The notes beneath the pieces were generated by a model. The model had not been told where the DNA came from. It saw only the letters and a program-made list of their open reading frames with translations, and did no database searches. 64,000 nt of DNA from Antedon mediterranea. Lineage: Eukaryota; Echinodermata; Crinoidea; Comatulida; Antedonidae. Numbering within the stretch: the first letter of the stretch is position 1; the number at the start of each line of letters is the position of its first letter. Positions 12,690 through 25,400 of the stretch are shown one piece after another. A program made the position numbers and the translations under genes. The DNA lies in assembly GCF_964355755.1 (NCBI RefSeq), contig NC_092672.1, positions 20,954,501 through 21,018,500 on the forward strand, read 5' to 3'.

Positions 12690-14599
12690 TTGTTATAATG
12701 TTTTTTTATTGAGAATTGTCCTATAATTTCACACATCAAATAATTATTATTATTATTTGAAATCAAAATAAAATGTACATTGACTTAGGAATGTATTTAA
12801 TAATTGCCCTGATTTAATGCACAACTATTAATTTAGATTGTATACTGGCTTTTTCTTTTTATCCAAATGTACATATGAAAAACATAAGCACTCATTTTGA
12901 GGGCTTGTGATGAGTTGAAAATCAAATAACAATATTATCAAGTTAAAGTTCAATACAATTTTTTTCGTAATGGTCAAATGAATACAAAACAGAAAATATA
13001 TTTAGGTTACATTAATTTGTTTAAAAAGTAGCATGAAAACATAAAATAAATTACATGAATAAATAACTATACAGGAACCAAAACTTAAAATAAATAAATA
13101 AAATCAACAGAAATATAGACAATAGCATATTTAGTTATCAGAAAAGTAGTTGGAGAGGTAATGATTTTCAATTATTATATAAAAGTTTTTCTAATTAGAA
13201 ACAATGGTTAAATCAAGACTATTCCACTTGTATTTGGGTTAAAACATCAATTTTTTGGTTAAAATAATTTCCAAATTCTGCAATCCTCCAAAAAACATAG
13301 CAAAACTCATTTAAACAACTTAAAAATGATTGAATCAGTAGTGTACAACTCATATCAGTTAACAAATTTAAATATATTTTTGTTAAATACTTAATTTTGT
13401 GGTTAAGCATTATTTTTTGGTTTAAAAAATAATTGCTAAACCTTTCACCCTCGGATTAGAGGGTGCGTAATTACCAGCCCAAACAATATTACAGTACTGT
13501 GTCAATCAATGAATTCTACTACAAATAGAAATATGTTGCAAATGCAATATTGTGGGCATGCAATGCATGGTGGTGGGACATTTACTCAAGGAAATAGTAG
13601 GAGGAGGGGGAGGGTTGTTTAATCCAAATGATTTTTCATGGGCGAGTTTATTCGTGGGGAATTATTCAAAAGAGGGTGTTTAATCAAATTGTCATCTATG
13701 TACCCTACCAGGTCCTCATCTCTGAAACCTATCAGCACCACAACCACACAGGTTTAGTACATTTTCTAGTAAAACGACCCAGCGAATTGGCATTTGATAT
13801 GGAACACAATCTAAAATGTTTGTCACCGAAGTTGAGCTTGAGTGACAGTCGATACTGAAACACACATGGAATTTGATTTAGTGATTTGAATAAAATAAAT
13901 TTAATTAATTTCAAACAATGACAATTTATTTAATTTATTTAAAAATTGATATTAAAATATAAAGCATTTTGTTCATTTAATCTGGGGATGGTAATGGGGT
14001 AAAAAATAAATAATAATTTAAGTATAAGCTAGTAAAATAGTTTGTTTAGCATAATTGCTATCGAAGTTTACTCAATAATATAGTTCTACTGTTACCACTA
14101 TTACATTCTTGAATGATTAATTAACACCAAACATGTTGAGTGCTTTCTGCCTTTTTAGCTTACATACATTTTGCCATTTTGGTGCTTAATATCAGGTGAA
14201 TAGTGGTAAAGTTGGCACCACCTGCAGTTGATTGAAAGTATCAGTTAAATGTTCTTGATTTTAATTTCCAGGGCATAGACCTATAATCATTGATACAACC
14301 GAAGTATCATAACCCTTATCTATCTTATCTAGTTTGTTAACTCTTCTCAAAATGAATTCACAAGGTTCTTCTAGATAGTGTAGTGTTTTTTCGTTTGTTT
14401 TTCTGATCACTTGCCTAATTTCAGGTCTTGAAATTTAAAAATGAATATTTGGTTGAAATAAATGAAAAAATTATGAAAATGAGAGCCTCTGTTTAGGCTG
14501 TACACTTTTATGTTTCAAACAGTATAGTTGTAAAACAAAATGTTAATGATAATGGTTTATTACATTTTATAGACTTGTTATTATGGCTACGTATGGCTG
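12690..14599. repeat. Duplication middle block, copy 2 right part, plus unique spacer
   Basis: About 12690-13490 matches 21775-23060. About 13500-14580 has no copy in the window and no recognised feature. The frames at 13219-13410 and 13628-13858 are not convincing genes. Confidence 0.7.
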
Positions 14600-17554
14600 T
14601 GTATGGCTGTGTATTAATTATATAAACAGTTTAATTTTCTATTAATACCAAACATGTTGGATAATCATTTGACTAATATCAAAATAAGTTTATTGTTTAA
14701 TAATATTTTGCTTTTATAAATAATCATAGTTATACTAAATAAAATACCAAAAAGTAATGAATTTATTATTTAAAGTATTTATTATTCTAATGCACAACAG
14801 AAATTAGTTTTGCTTATTATTAGTCTGTGAATATTTTAGTTTCTTTTTAACAATAGTTAATTCTTGTTTATATTGTTTTAAAAGTATTTGTACTAAAAAA
14901 TATTAGTTTAATATGTAGTATTTTTAATGATTTAATTAACACAGTAGGCTGTGAATCATTTTAGTTGTATGCCTAATTACTGTAATAATATCACAAATTG
15001 TTCAATATTATCTTATAGTTTAAAAAGTATACTAAAATTTAAGAAATTAAGACTCTTTGTACACATTTTGTACATCATTGATTTTTTATACCATTTCCAC
15101 CGCATTTTCGTTCTTTGAAATACCCATGTTTATACTGTTATATACATTAATATTTTTCTTTTTTTAGTAAGTGCCCTCTATATTTTGATATTTTCCAAAA
15201 ATGTTATAGTGCATGCTATTAGTGTGGACATACTATCATAAAACCTCTCAATATTTCATTTGCTCAAGTTGAGATGTCATACTTTAATTCATCGTTCACA
15301 TCAGCAGTTGGTTGAATGTAATGTTTAAATATTATCTACTCAACAAAAATATGTTCCATTTGTATAATGTACAGTAAGCATTAATAAACTTTACATTATT
15401 TTTTCTTTGCGTATCTAAATACCCTATAAAGTATGAATACACATGTGGTTGATAACCATAATAAAATAAAATATAGATAAATTGGCCAGACAAATTGGTA
15501 CGCATACTGGCCCACATCTTTCTGTTTCACTACATTATACTGGTACTGCCAGTAACTGCTGCTGCTAATAACTTGATCAATTCCAATAATTCAGACAACA
15601 ATGAATATAAAAAAAAATTTCTTTTACCATAAAAAAGACTTTCTGAGATAACAGTTTTAATTATTGTTCTTTCTTCATTAAATGATATTTTCTAAATTGA
15701 TATTCTATTTAATAATTTAAGAAATAAAGATTTATTATCAATTATTTTTGTTTAAAAATCAGTCGTAAACATTTTGTGTAACATAAATATAGTTTGAATT
15801 ACTATAGACAATAGTACTATGCATATTCTGAGTGGCATTACTCCCTAAGGTTGGAGTGACCCACTCATACCCACAAACATTTCAGTGAACAAAACATATA
15901 TAATTTTCCATGAGCCTTCATCGTACAACAGCCGCCGACAAACGTACTCACTAATCAAACAATTGTCATCTACACACCCCATTCGGCAAAAATATTTGAA
16001 CATTATTGATATACCTGATAGTATTATACTCGACCTCTACGTTGAAAGCTGCATAGATATCTCAAAAACTCTCTGTGTACATACCCAGTTTGAGTTTACA
16101 AATTACCATTTAGACTTTATTCCCAGACTTGTTTTGAGGTATCCACATGCCCAGTCCATGGAGGTAAAAAATAAGTTTTTTTTTACCTCCATTCCCTCTC
16201 CATGTTTCCAAATACACATTTTTCAGCCTGAGTAAACTTGAAACATGTTTTCCGCCTTAGTAAACTATAAGCTTCCCCATGGTAAATGTTTCCCAAGACT
16301 TTCGTCCTTTTGAATAACTGCCTAAAGGTGTGGCGCGAAAATTATTGTTTACTTTTTGAAAATTAACTTTTTTATTTTTTTTATTTACTGAAGTATAAAA
16401 AATGATGATGGAATAAGCATATAATTATGGAAGATAAAGCACTTTATTTGTTTATTGGTATACTCCTGGTGAGCATGGTCTACTAGGAAAGTTTTAGCCA
16501 CAGTGAATATTATTCACATCCTTTACACAATGTATCATTCCACTGTTTGTCTTCAGTGTTCATCAAAATAATATATTAATATTTATTAGCTTGTTATAAA
16601 ATCATTAGTTGTAGGATTTATATAGATACTTTTTAGTTCAATCTGTTTTAAATGTCGGTATATATACATGTGAATAAATAATGTTTATTTCTTGTTATAA
16701 TTACTGTATAATGATTTATTTCAAGAGATTTATTTTTATTTGAATTAAAAAGAATAACAATTTTTATGAATTTGTTTTAATGTAAATTTTATTAATTATT
16801 AATTTTATTAAGTATATAATATAACAGAAATAATAAAGATCTTAAAATCTATTAAACTGTATGTTGTTGGTATTCAGGCATCAGCCAAACCTTTACCCAT
16901 TTTAATTCTCTGACAGGTTTGAGCTATCCAGGGAGGTATAAAAATGATCACGGTGTTTCTAAAAACTGTCCATTTGATCTAACAACTTTAAAAATTAAAA
17001 CAAATATGGTTAAAAAAGATGTCTACAATTAAATTGTCCATCTTTTTTTTATCAGATTAACTCAAGATTAACATTGTTACAATCAATATTTAGACTAATA
17101 TGCTACACTTGCAAGAACTTGTACTAGCTAAACTCCACCACCACACAATAGAGCAATGAACTATTCTTAACATAATGAAGTTAGTTAAACATGCCCCTGA
17201 AAGTAAAAGTTTGTATGCCAAACCTTCAGTAATTTAATATTTAAAAAAATTTATATAAATAAAACTAAAATGTGATTGATAATTTTAATACCAGCAACAA
17301 CATTTTGACATTAAAATTGAAATAATACAAAATTGTATAAAAGTATATAACATAATTATCATATTAATAAAAAATTGTATACAAAAGTAGAAATAAAATT
17401 CAGAAAACTAATTTGACTTGGTTCATTGCGTATGATGATGCAGTAAATAGTTGCAAATTGATTTTTGTAAAGTAACCCTCTGTATAAATTACATAACAAA
17501 TGAATATGTGCAACTGTAAGATATAACCAATATTGTATGTATTTCATATTATAG
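14600..17554. repeat. Segmental duplication block Y, copy 2 (intron upstream of ankyrin exon B)
   Basis: It aligns with about 1515-4259. Unlike copy 1 it has an extra stretch at about 15030-15270 and about 16930-17110. The 116-codon frame at 15885 is not conserved in copy 1 and is rejected as a gene. Confidence 0.85.
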
Positions 17555-17652
17555 GATGGTTGGACAGCTTTGCATTATGCAGCAGTCTATGGAGAGACAG
17601 CTTGTTGCAGCCTGCTGGTGAATGAAGGAGCAGTTGTCAATCTATCAGCCAT
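17555..17652 (+). pseudogene. Frameshifted duplicate ankyrin exon (copy B)
   Basis: This exon encodes an ankyrin repeat (DGWTALHYAAVYGETACC...) between a good acceptor (TATAG) and a perfect GTAAGT donor. It measures 98 nt where its siblings are 99 nt. Splicing it to the phase-0 exon at 29963 would shift the frame and meet a stop within about nine codons. Skipping it leaves copy A and copy C in frame. It may be a decaying exon, a regulated poison exon, or an assembly indel. Confidence 0.7.
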
Positions 17653-17814
17653 GTAAGTCATCTTCATTATTATTCATTTTCATTTTTAAATATATAACAT
17701 TTTATTTTTTAATTATAATGGTCTTTTGGGTAATAATATGTAATGTATAAAACTTCATTGATGCTGAAATTGGCATAATTTGAAGATATTCAATATATTT
17801 TTTTTTCTCTGATA

Positions 17815-20758
17815 TTTAATCATAAAAATTGCTATGACACTACATTAACATTTTGTCATGTATTTCCATTGAACAATTAAAACAATGAAAATGATAGTGC
17901 CAATTTTACTTAACTAAACTACAGCAACATGCTATATGCACAATTGAAATATATCATCCTTATTCCAAAGTGTTAGATACAGTAATTTAAACAGTTTTGT
18001 GAACACTACAACTTCACAAAATTTCAATTTTTCTTTAGATCATTATGATTTTGTATATCTTAAAAGTTCAGTTTTTAAGCAAAATGATTTAATAATTTCT
18101 GAAACACTATGATTCTACCTATATATCACATAGAGGTACAAATGATCAAAGATGCTAGTTGATAGACATATAGACTGTATTCATTTATTTTATAATTATC
18201 ATCATACTCATTTGCCATACTCTCCTTTATTCCTTTCAACAACATCACCACCAACTCCAACCACCTCCTGGTTATAGTCACCACCACCAATCCCAAGAAT
18301 GATGATGCAGAATTTGGTTGAGAGCTAAAGTGATCTGTTAATACACACCACAATTATAGTTCTTTGTTATTAGGTTGTAATTACTTTTTCCATATACAAT
18401 ATAAGATACAGATAGTATATCTGCCACATCTTTCTTTATACTCGGTATTAACAAACATAAATAAAACTGAAATAGCGGCACAAATATAATTTTGTAAGTT
18501 ATTTACCGTACCTAGTTTTAAAAAAATCACCTTACATAATAATTACAGTATCAAACCACCATTACAATGTCATACAAAATTTGTAAAAATAAACAAATCA
18601 TCATTAGCATAACTAGGTGATAATTGATCCATTGTAATATTTTTAGTCTATTAAAAAAAATGTTTATGTCTTAACATTTATTTAAATATACATACACACA
18701 TAGTAAATTATAGTTAAAATGGACCTGAAATGGAATTTCGATTTTCAAGAAATTCACACATGTTATTTAAATGTATCAAATTAACACAAACCCATACAAA
18801 TAAAAACAAAATGTGTAGTATTTTGAGTAAAAACGAAATTTTAAGATACCATGGTAAATTAGCGAAAATTACTCACGCCATTGCAATATTCTATTTCAAC
18901 GGCCGTCGGAAGCCTCTATATTCACGACGTCACATAGACACACGATGATATCGAGAGCGTGTATGCCGCCCGATAGTCAGTGAATGATCGACGGCCTGGA
19001 AAGATACGCGAAGCGTTGACACTAATACTAATTTATTCAATATCTATTGTTGTTGAAATATAGGTCCCTAAAATGTACTTCGTTTGTTCTAAAACCCGAA
19101 TTTAGAAGGCCTACCTCCCAAACCTTTACTAGGCCTAGGCCCCCAATCCAGTGCGCGGAGTCGATCCACCACACCCACATCATGCGGCGAGTCTCCGTTT
19201 ATATCAACAACTTGCTGCGCTCATTGTCAAGCCAAAGTAAAATATGAATAAAATTCGTTTTCGAACTGCCTGATTCGGGACAAATAAATTATCATCTCAT
19301 ATTACTAATTTAATTCTGCTAAACTAAAAACTAAAGAAACTAACACATTTTAGCAGTATAAATTACGAACGATACAAAATACACGAACGGAAAATATGGA
19401 TACGCATCATTGCGCACGGAGCTGTATCCCGGACAACGTTGCCAGGCCAACTTCGGTATTGCCAGAAAAAAACCGTTGATTTTAAGATTTTAAATTGTCA
19501 TTTACTCGATGAATAACCGTTTATACGGTAATAATTTTATCTAAAAAAATTCTAAATACGTTTCTGCAAATGCACAAGCATTTTTTAGAAAATACTCCAT
19601 AGATTTCAAGAGTTATAGCCAAAAAACTGCAAATTGTCCATTGGAGGGATAGGAATATATTCGCAAAGTGACGTCACCCGCGAATTTTTTTGATTTTCAA
19701 ATGGGGCTTTCCCCAAAAGGGCCAATTTATATTTTGTAACAATATATATTCTAGCAACACCTAATAGCCCCCAAAACATCGTTCTAAAATGAAAAAAATC
19801 GAAAATCCATTTCAGGTCCATTTTAACAAAAAATAAAGGGAAATTGTTTAACACTAAACAACCTACATTAGAGGTGAAAAACAACTAAGAAACACAAGAA
19901 AGCTGAACTTAAACTTAAATGTTCTACACAACTGTAACAAGTTCAGAGTGTATCCAACATTTAACATTATGACATATTTTAGACCACTGACAATGGTGAT
20001 CACCAGTGCTTCGCAAAGTCTGCAGTTGCACTTTATATCATGTTTTATTCATTGATATTTATCTCCATCATCCAACTTTATCAAACAAAACTTTTTTGAG
20101 GATAAACAACAGTAGCTATATGTAAGGTTCAACTTTAATAATTTTTAAAAGTTTAACATTTTCTAACATTAATGTTAAAAGATTACTTTTAATTTCAATT
20201 TTCAGTACAAGCTATTTAACAATTTAAAAAAAATATATGCCAAGTTATTGTAGCATAACTTTATATTTTAATCAATGGATGTAAATGACTTTGCATTATA
20301 TAAATGTATTACAATTGTTTATAAACTCTTAATTGTTGTAGATTCTATTTCAGTACAACCTTTTTTTAAAACTAATATTGACCTTGGTTCATCCTTGTTT
20401 CAGTTGGATATGGTCCTACCTTTTCAATAGAATTACATTCATGTTCACAGAGTAAATTAAGATTTATCTCTTTTAAAATTAAATTCAATAAAACTATATC
20501 CCATAACAATTTTCCTATGAATAAATAGATGGAATTATTCTTAGTTTATTGATTTGATTCAGACCAATTTCATACACATTTAGCAATATTTTTTTTCATT
20601 TTTTAACTAATAATATGCATAGAAAATGTTTATTTTAGAACTACAATACCTCATTAAGTAATTCATTTATTTACTTTTTTATGGCTTTAACTAGTTGAAT
20701 TCTCTCATGGTACCAATATAAAGTCTTAATCGGCAATAAATTTCTATTGATCATACAT
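17815..20758. repeat. Segmental duplication block X, copy 3
   Basis: It aligns with 1-1515 and 4530-6214 apart from the TTAA-flanked insertion at 18718-19822. It provides the empty site for the Helitron-like element at 6215. Confidence 0.85.
18718..19822. mobile_element. Non-autonomous DNA transposon with TTAA target duplication (piggyBac or Kolobok type)
   Basis: Terminal inverted repeats AATGGACCTGAAATGGA match perfectly over 17 bases and extend to about 30 with one mismatch. TTAA stands at both borders (18714-18717 and 19823-19826). Paralogous empty sites (about 890 and 5375) join the flanks directly. The interior is richer in CG than its surroundings and holds only short frames, so no transposase is encoded. 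Confidence 0.88.
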
Positions 20759-23060
20759 TCTAATAATTTATGTTTCATATTTTTTTAAATTTTATTGTGT
20801 TACAATAAAGGAAAAATAAACGGTGTGGGAAAAAACATTATCAGATGACTAAATATATGTAATATAATATAACGTTTTAATATATTTCTGGTGTTTTTGT
20901 GCAATTTCAAATTTTTATTTTTGTGCTATAGTTTAGTAGTAAACTAAATTTATCTTCCCATTCCCTTTAAGACAGAATAGTCCAACTTCCCTTTCCCTGT
21001 AGTAGAGCACCGTATCAAGAATGTTAAATAAACAGACAAGAGACATAAAATTGCTTGTCTACAGACACTTTATTGACAGTACACATATGGCTGAATGCAC
21101 ATAACAACATTACTATAAGCCCAACAACTGGGAAACCTTTAACATGTGGCTTACCTTTCATCGGTCATGCTTTTTTTTTAAGGTAACACCAACCCATCGA
21201 ATGCTATGCAGTCCAAATAGATACTTATTGTACCCACATCTTCGTAAAATATCCTTAAATAGCACGGCAGCGTGAATAGGACATCTTTCTAGCATGTGCC
21301 TACTAGTTGATTTCACTGACTAAATAGTGCTAATGTGGTTCCATGCCTTCTACTCTCTATCAGCATGTATAAAGACCCAGGTATCTGTGTCCAACAATAA
21401 TGTCCAACCACCAATAGTTTTGATAGTTCAGACACTGAATTATTTAATATTTTAAATAAACCAAAATAAATTTACACTATCTAGTATCTTTGTAAAAAAT
21501 TTATAAAATATGCACTTGATGTTAATTTTCCTTTTACCCAAACCTTGTATTATTTTAGATAAATACAGAATTTAATTTACAGTATTGTGGTACAAAACTA
21601 TGAAACCAAGACCTTCTGTTTTTGAATTATTTCTTGTAGATGTTAAAACTTTGATTAGTTTTATAAACTACACCTTTTCACCTTCTGTCAATTATATAAG
21701 AATGTATTTATTCTGTTACTGACATTCAATGATTCAGGTTTCTCCTTCATCTAATGTTCAAGCAGTATTGTTATAATTTTTTTTTATTGAGAATTGTCCT
21801 ATAATTTCACATATAAATTCATTATTCCCTCAGATTTGGAATCAAAATAAAATGTACAATGACTTAGGAATGTATTTAATAATTGCCTTGATTTAATGCA
21901 CAACTATTAATTTAGATTGTATACTGGCTTTTTCTTTTAATTTATCCAAATGTACATATGAAAAACATAAGAACTCATTTTGAGGACTTGTGATGAGTTG
22001 AAAATCAAATAACAATATTATCAAGTTAAAGTTCAATACACTTTTTTCTGTAATGGTCAAATGAATACAAAACAGAAAATATATTTAGGTTACATTTGTT
22101 TAAAAAGTAGCATGAAAATATATAAAACTAGAGGGTACTCCGAGAGTACAAACCTCCGCCTACTGTAAAATTCCCCTACATAAAATGCCCCCTGAATATT
22201 TTTTTTTTTACATTTTTTTTTATTAGTTCTAAGTGTAAATATGTTAACTTCACACTACAAAGTTGTGGATGACAGTGTGGTGTAATGGTTATGTATCCAG
22301 CCTCTCACAGTTGAGATCGCTGGTTCAAGTCCCACTGAGGGTTTTTTTTATTTTTTTTTTATTTTTTTTTTATTTTTTTTTTGTGGATCTTGATCTTTGA
22401 CCCTGACCCTTCAAAATTTAACCACAATTATATGATGTGTCATTGATCATTGTGGCTAAGTTTGGTGAGAATCGGATCAAAACTGTGGTCTCTAGGCAGT
22501 AAAATAGTTTTTTGTTAGTTGTGACCTTGACCTATGACCTTTCCCCCTCAAATTCGAACTCGTCCGAGCTTTTTGGGCATAGATCATTGTGTCCAAATTT
22601 GGTTAGAATCGGATAAAAACTGTGGCCTCCAGGCTGTTCACAGACACACACACAAACACACAAACACACACACAAACACACAAACATACAGGGGTGAAAA
22701 CATAACCTCCTTGGCGGAGGTAATAAAATACATGAATAAAGGTAATGACCATTACAGGAACCAGAACTTAAAACTAATAAATAAATTCAAAAGAAATATA
22801 GACAATAGCGTATTATTTCATCAGAAAAGTAGTTGGACAGATAATGATTTTTCAAATATCATTTAAAAGTTTTTACAATTAGAAACAATGATTAAATCAA
22901 GACTATTCCACTTATATTTGGGGTATCACTTGGTTTGTCAATTAAAAAATTTAATATATTTTTGTTAAATACTTAATTTTGTAGTTAAGCATCATTTGTT
23001 GGTTTATAATTGCTAAACCTTCACTCTCGGATTAGAGAGGGCGTAATCACCAGCCCAAAC
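20759..23060. repeat. Duplication middle block, copy 3
   Basis: It aligns with 7679-8072, 10947-11600 and 12690-13490 in order, lacking the three insertions found in copy 2. It contains its own insertion at about 22129-22726. The duplication cannot be followed past about 23060. Confidence 0.85.
22129..22726. mobile_element. Hairpin-ended non-autonomous element with tRNA-like core
   Basis: It is absent from the paralogous site at about 13045. The left end has hairpin GTACTC-CGA-GAGTAC (22135-22149); the right end has ACCTCC-TTGGC-GGAGGT (22705-22721). ACCTCCGCC near the left and GGCGGAGGT at the right form a short inverted pair. A tRNA-like module at about 22270-22341 has a B box GGTTCAAGTCC. 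Two related segments with AATCGGAT and AAAACTGTGG follow, then a CA-rich tract at about 22645-22685. Confidence 0.7.
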
Positions 23061-25400
23061 AATTTTACAGTACTGTATAAGTAAAACATTTTATTTTAAT
23101 TTCTTTAGAATACCAATATATTTAGATATTTGATTTGATAAAAATTGTTGGCAGCCAATAATCTAAAAGACCAAGGATTGATACTTCACTTTTTCTTTAA
23201 ATTAATTTTCTATTAAAAAACATAACAATTGTTGTTTGTAAGTTTATATCTAATACAATTAGTTTTAGCTGTATTAATTAATAATTGGTTTGTAGTAAAC
23301 CATTCACTAGCTTATTTAAATCTAAATTAAAAAATTTCAACAAGACATCAATATTGTTATTAAAATATAATAAAGTTGTATCATCTGCAAAAAAAGGGTT
23401 GTCTGGAAGATTTACTAATTATTAATTTGAAATAATGATTTTCATCTGTAAAATAGCTTTTACACTAATCTAAGAAAGGCCCCAAAATACCATAACGAAA
23501 CAACTTGAAAATATTATGGTTAACAACATCAACATTTTAGAAAATCTAGAAGTACTTCATAAAATTAATTGTTTTCAAATGCAGTATTAAGGGAATTAGT
23601 GAGTTCAAGAAAAGCATGACAAGTGGTATTGTATGCATACATTTTTCATTATTTTTTGAAAAAAAATGGGTAAAATTAAGATTGGTATAAAAGTATCCGT
23701 TTTTAAATACAGGATTAACTTTTAATATGATTAGGAACAGAACCCATCATGAATGATGGCTTATAATTAATGGCGCAACCTTTTTAAGAATCATGCCCTC
23801 AACCTTTACTAGAATATAAATTATTAATTATATTAAGCACTTCTGTTTCAGATATAAATGAGAGGCTATATGGGAGGTGGTAATTAAGAGATTAGGTCTT
23901 TGGTATTTTTAGGAATATAGAATTACAGGTAGTTCTACACATTTTTGAAAAATAATCACTGAATTCTGGCTAGTTAAATTTGTATAATATTCATCATTCA
24001 TGTATTTTTACTTTCTCTACCGGGATTAATTACAGAAATTTTTACTTCTCATTTTTTTTAAATGTTACATTTAATCTGATTGAATTTAGTTTTGTAGCAT
24101 TTTTTTCATTTGAAGTGCAGCAGTAATGTTGCTATACTTTTTATATCTTGAGATATCGGAACATTTATGAATTTATTTAAAGTTTATGCTTACGTTTACT
24201 AAATTTATTTAGGTGGAGTGGGTAGAGGGGTGTCATCCATAGTTGTTTTAGTGTTGTTTTTTTCCTTGAACTGCAAAAAGTTTATAAAAAAAAATGTATC
24301 CAACATTAGAATTAACTGTACAGTTTAGACCAATCAGTTGCAAAATGCACCTATATCTCTAATTCAGTATGAATGTTCAGGAACGTCAACCTATTTTAAA
24401 GTTAATCATAATCAATTATTTTTTAAATAGGTAAATGATCAGAGATGTCTGTAAAAATGTTGATAAATTGATAAGATGATACAAAATAATTATTAATTAG
24501 ATTATGCTTATTAATTTGATTAAAACAATGTTGTATTTTCTCACAATATTCCTAAATTTTCATGATTTAAATTTTGAAAACAATTAATTTATAATAACAG
24601 CAAAATGTTCTATGTTATTATATTTCAGTTGACTTAAATAAAGCCAATTATAAAATTCTTTTTTGTTTTATTGATTTATAAAAAGCTAATCAGATAGTTC
24701 TTTTGTCAATAATAAATCTGGTCATATTTTGTAATAAATAAAAACTGAAATAAAATGTTCATAACATATTTTATTAAATACATTATGCATATTACAAAGA
24801 TGGTAGCCGGTAGATCATCTATCACATAAAAGTTTGTTGTCTTCAAATCATTGCCTTAGCTTTTCGAATCACAATGGATCTCTACAAATGATAATGTGTC
24901 TTGGGCATAGATCTTCACCTTAATTTTTCCAGTTTAGTATGCATTTTCAATCGAAATATTATTTAAGCCAAGATCAGTTTTAAATATGTTCTTTACAAGT
25001 TGCATTTGATCTTTTTCTTGATGTCACCAAATCTTAGAATTTCTTTCAACTGGTAGCAATTCAGCTTTCATGTAGAGTATCCTGTTTAGATTTAATGTTC
25101 ACACATTCATGTCAAACTATCCGTTGTAGCTTTAAATTTATCCTTAGTTTTATTTTGAAGTTCCATAACATTTCTGTTTAGCAATGATTGTTAGCCTTGC
25201 TTTAGTGATGATCTTTCCTTGTCAATCCTAGTATTTATGTCAGCTGCTAAGCTACTGTACCCATGGCTTTAAATTTGCCGAATGATCAACTGTTGGGAAT
25301 TAAATATTATGCAGAGCAACTATGTCTTCACTCAGAGATGTCCATAGCACTTCAATTTTACTGTAAAGAAGAATTTGGGTTCTCTACACTAAGGTTATTC
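23061..25400 (-). mobile_element. Decayed LINE, minus strand (ORF1-like and reverse transcriptase remnants)
   Basis: On the minus strand, about 25120-24790 reads DLGLNNISIENAY and ends NFYVIDDLPATI, like the C-terminal half of an L1-type ORF1 protein. About 23545-23495 gives DVVNHNIFKLFRYGI, matching the FD-x-VNH region of reverse transcriptase. About 23400-23365 gives FFADDTTLLYF, the catalytic motif. Order and strand agree with one element. Stops and frameshifts are frequent. Confidence 0.6.

Noticed and set aside
15885-16235. 116-codon plus-strand frame
   Set aside because: The duplicated counterpart near 2600-2950 does not keep the frame, and no domain is visible.
19047-19247. Small frames inside the TTAA-flanked element
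   Set aside because: They are too short for a transposase and show no catalytic motif.
22270-22341. Possible tRNA gene
   Set aside because: A B box is present, but acceptor and other stems do not pair well and a T-rich tract follows. It is a tRNA-derived module inside a mobile element.
22534-22866. 110-codon frame with a His/Thr-rich stretch
   Set aside because: It translates the CA-rich tract and end of a mobile element and runs across the insertion border.
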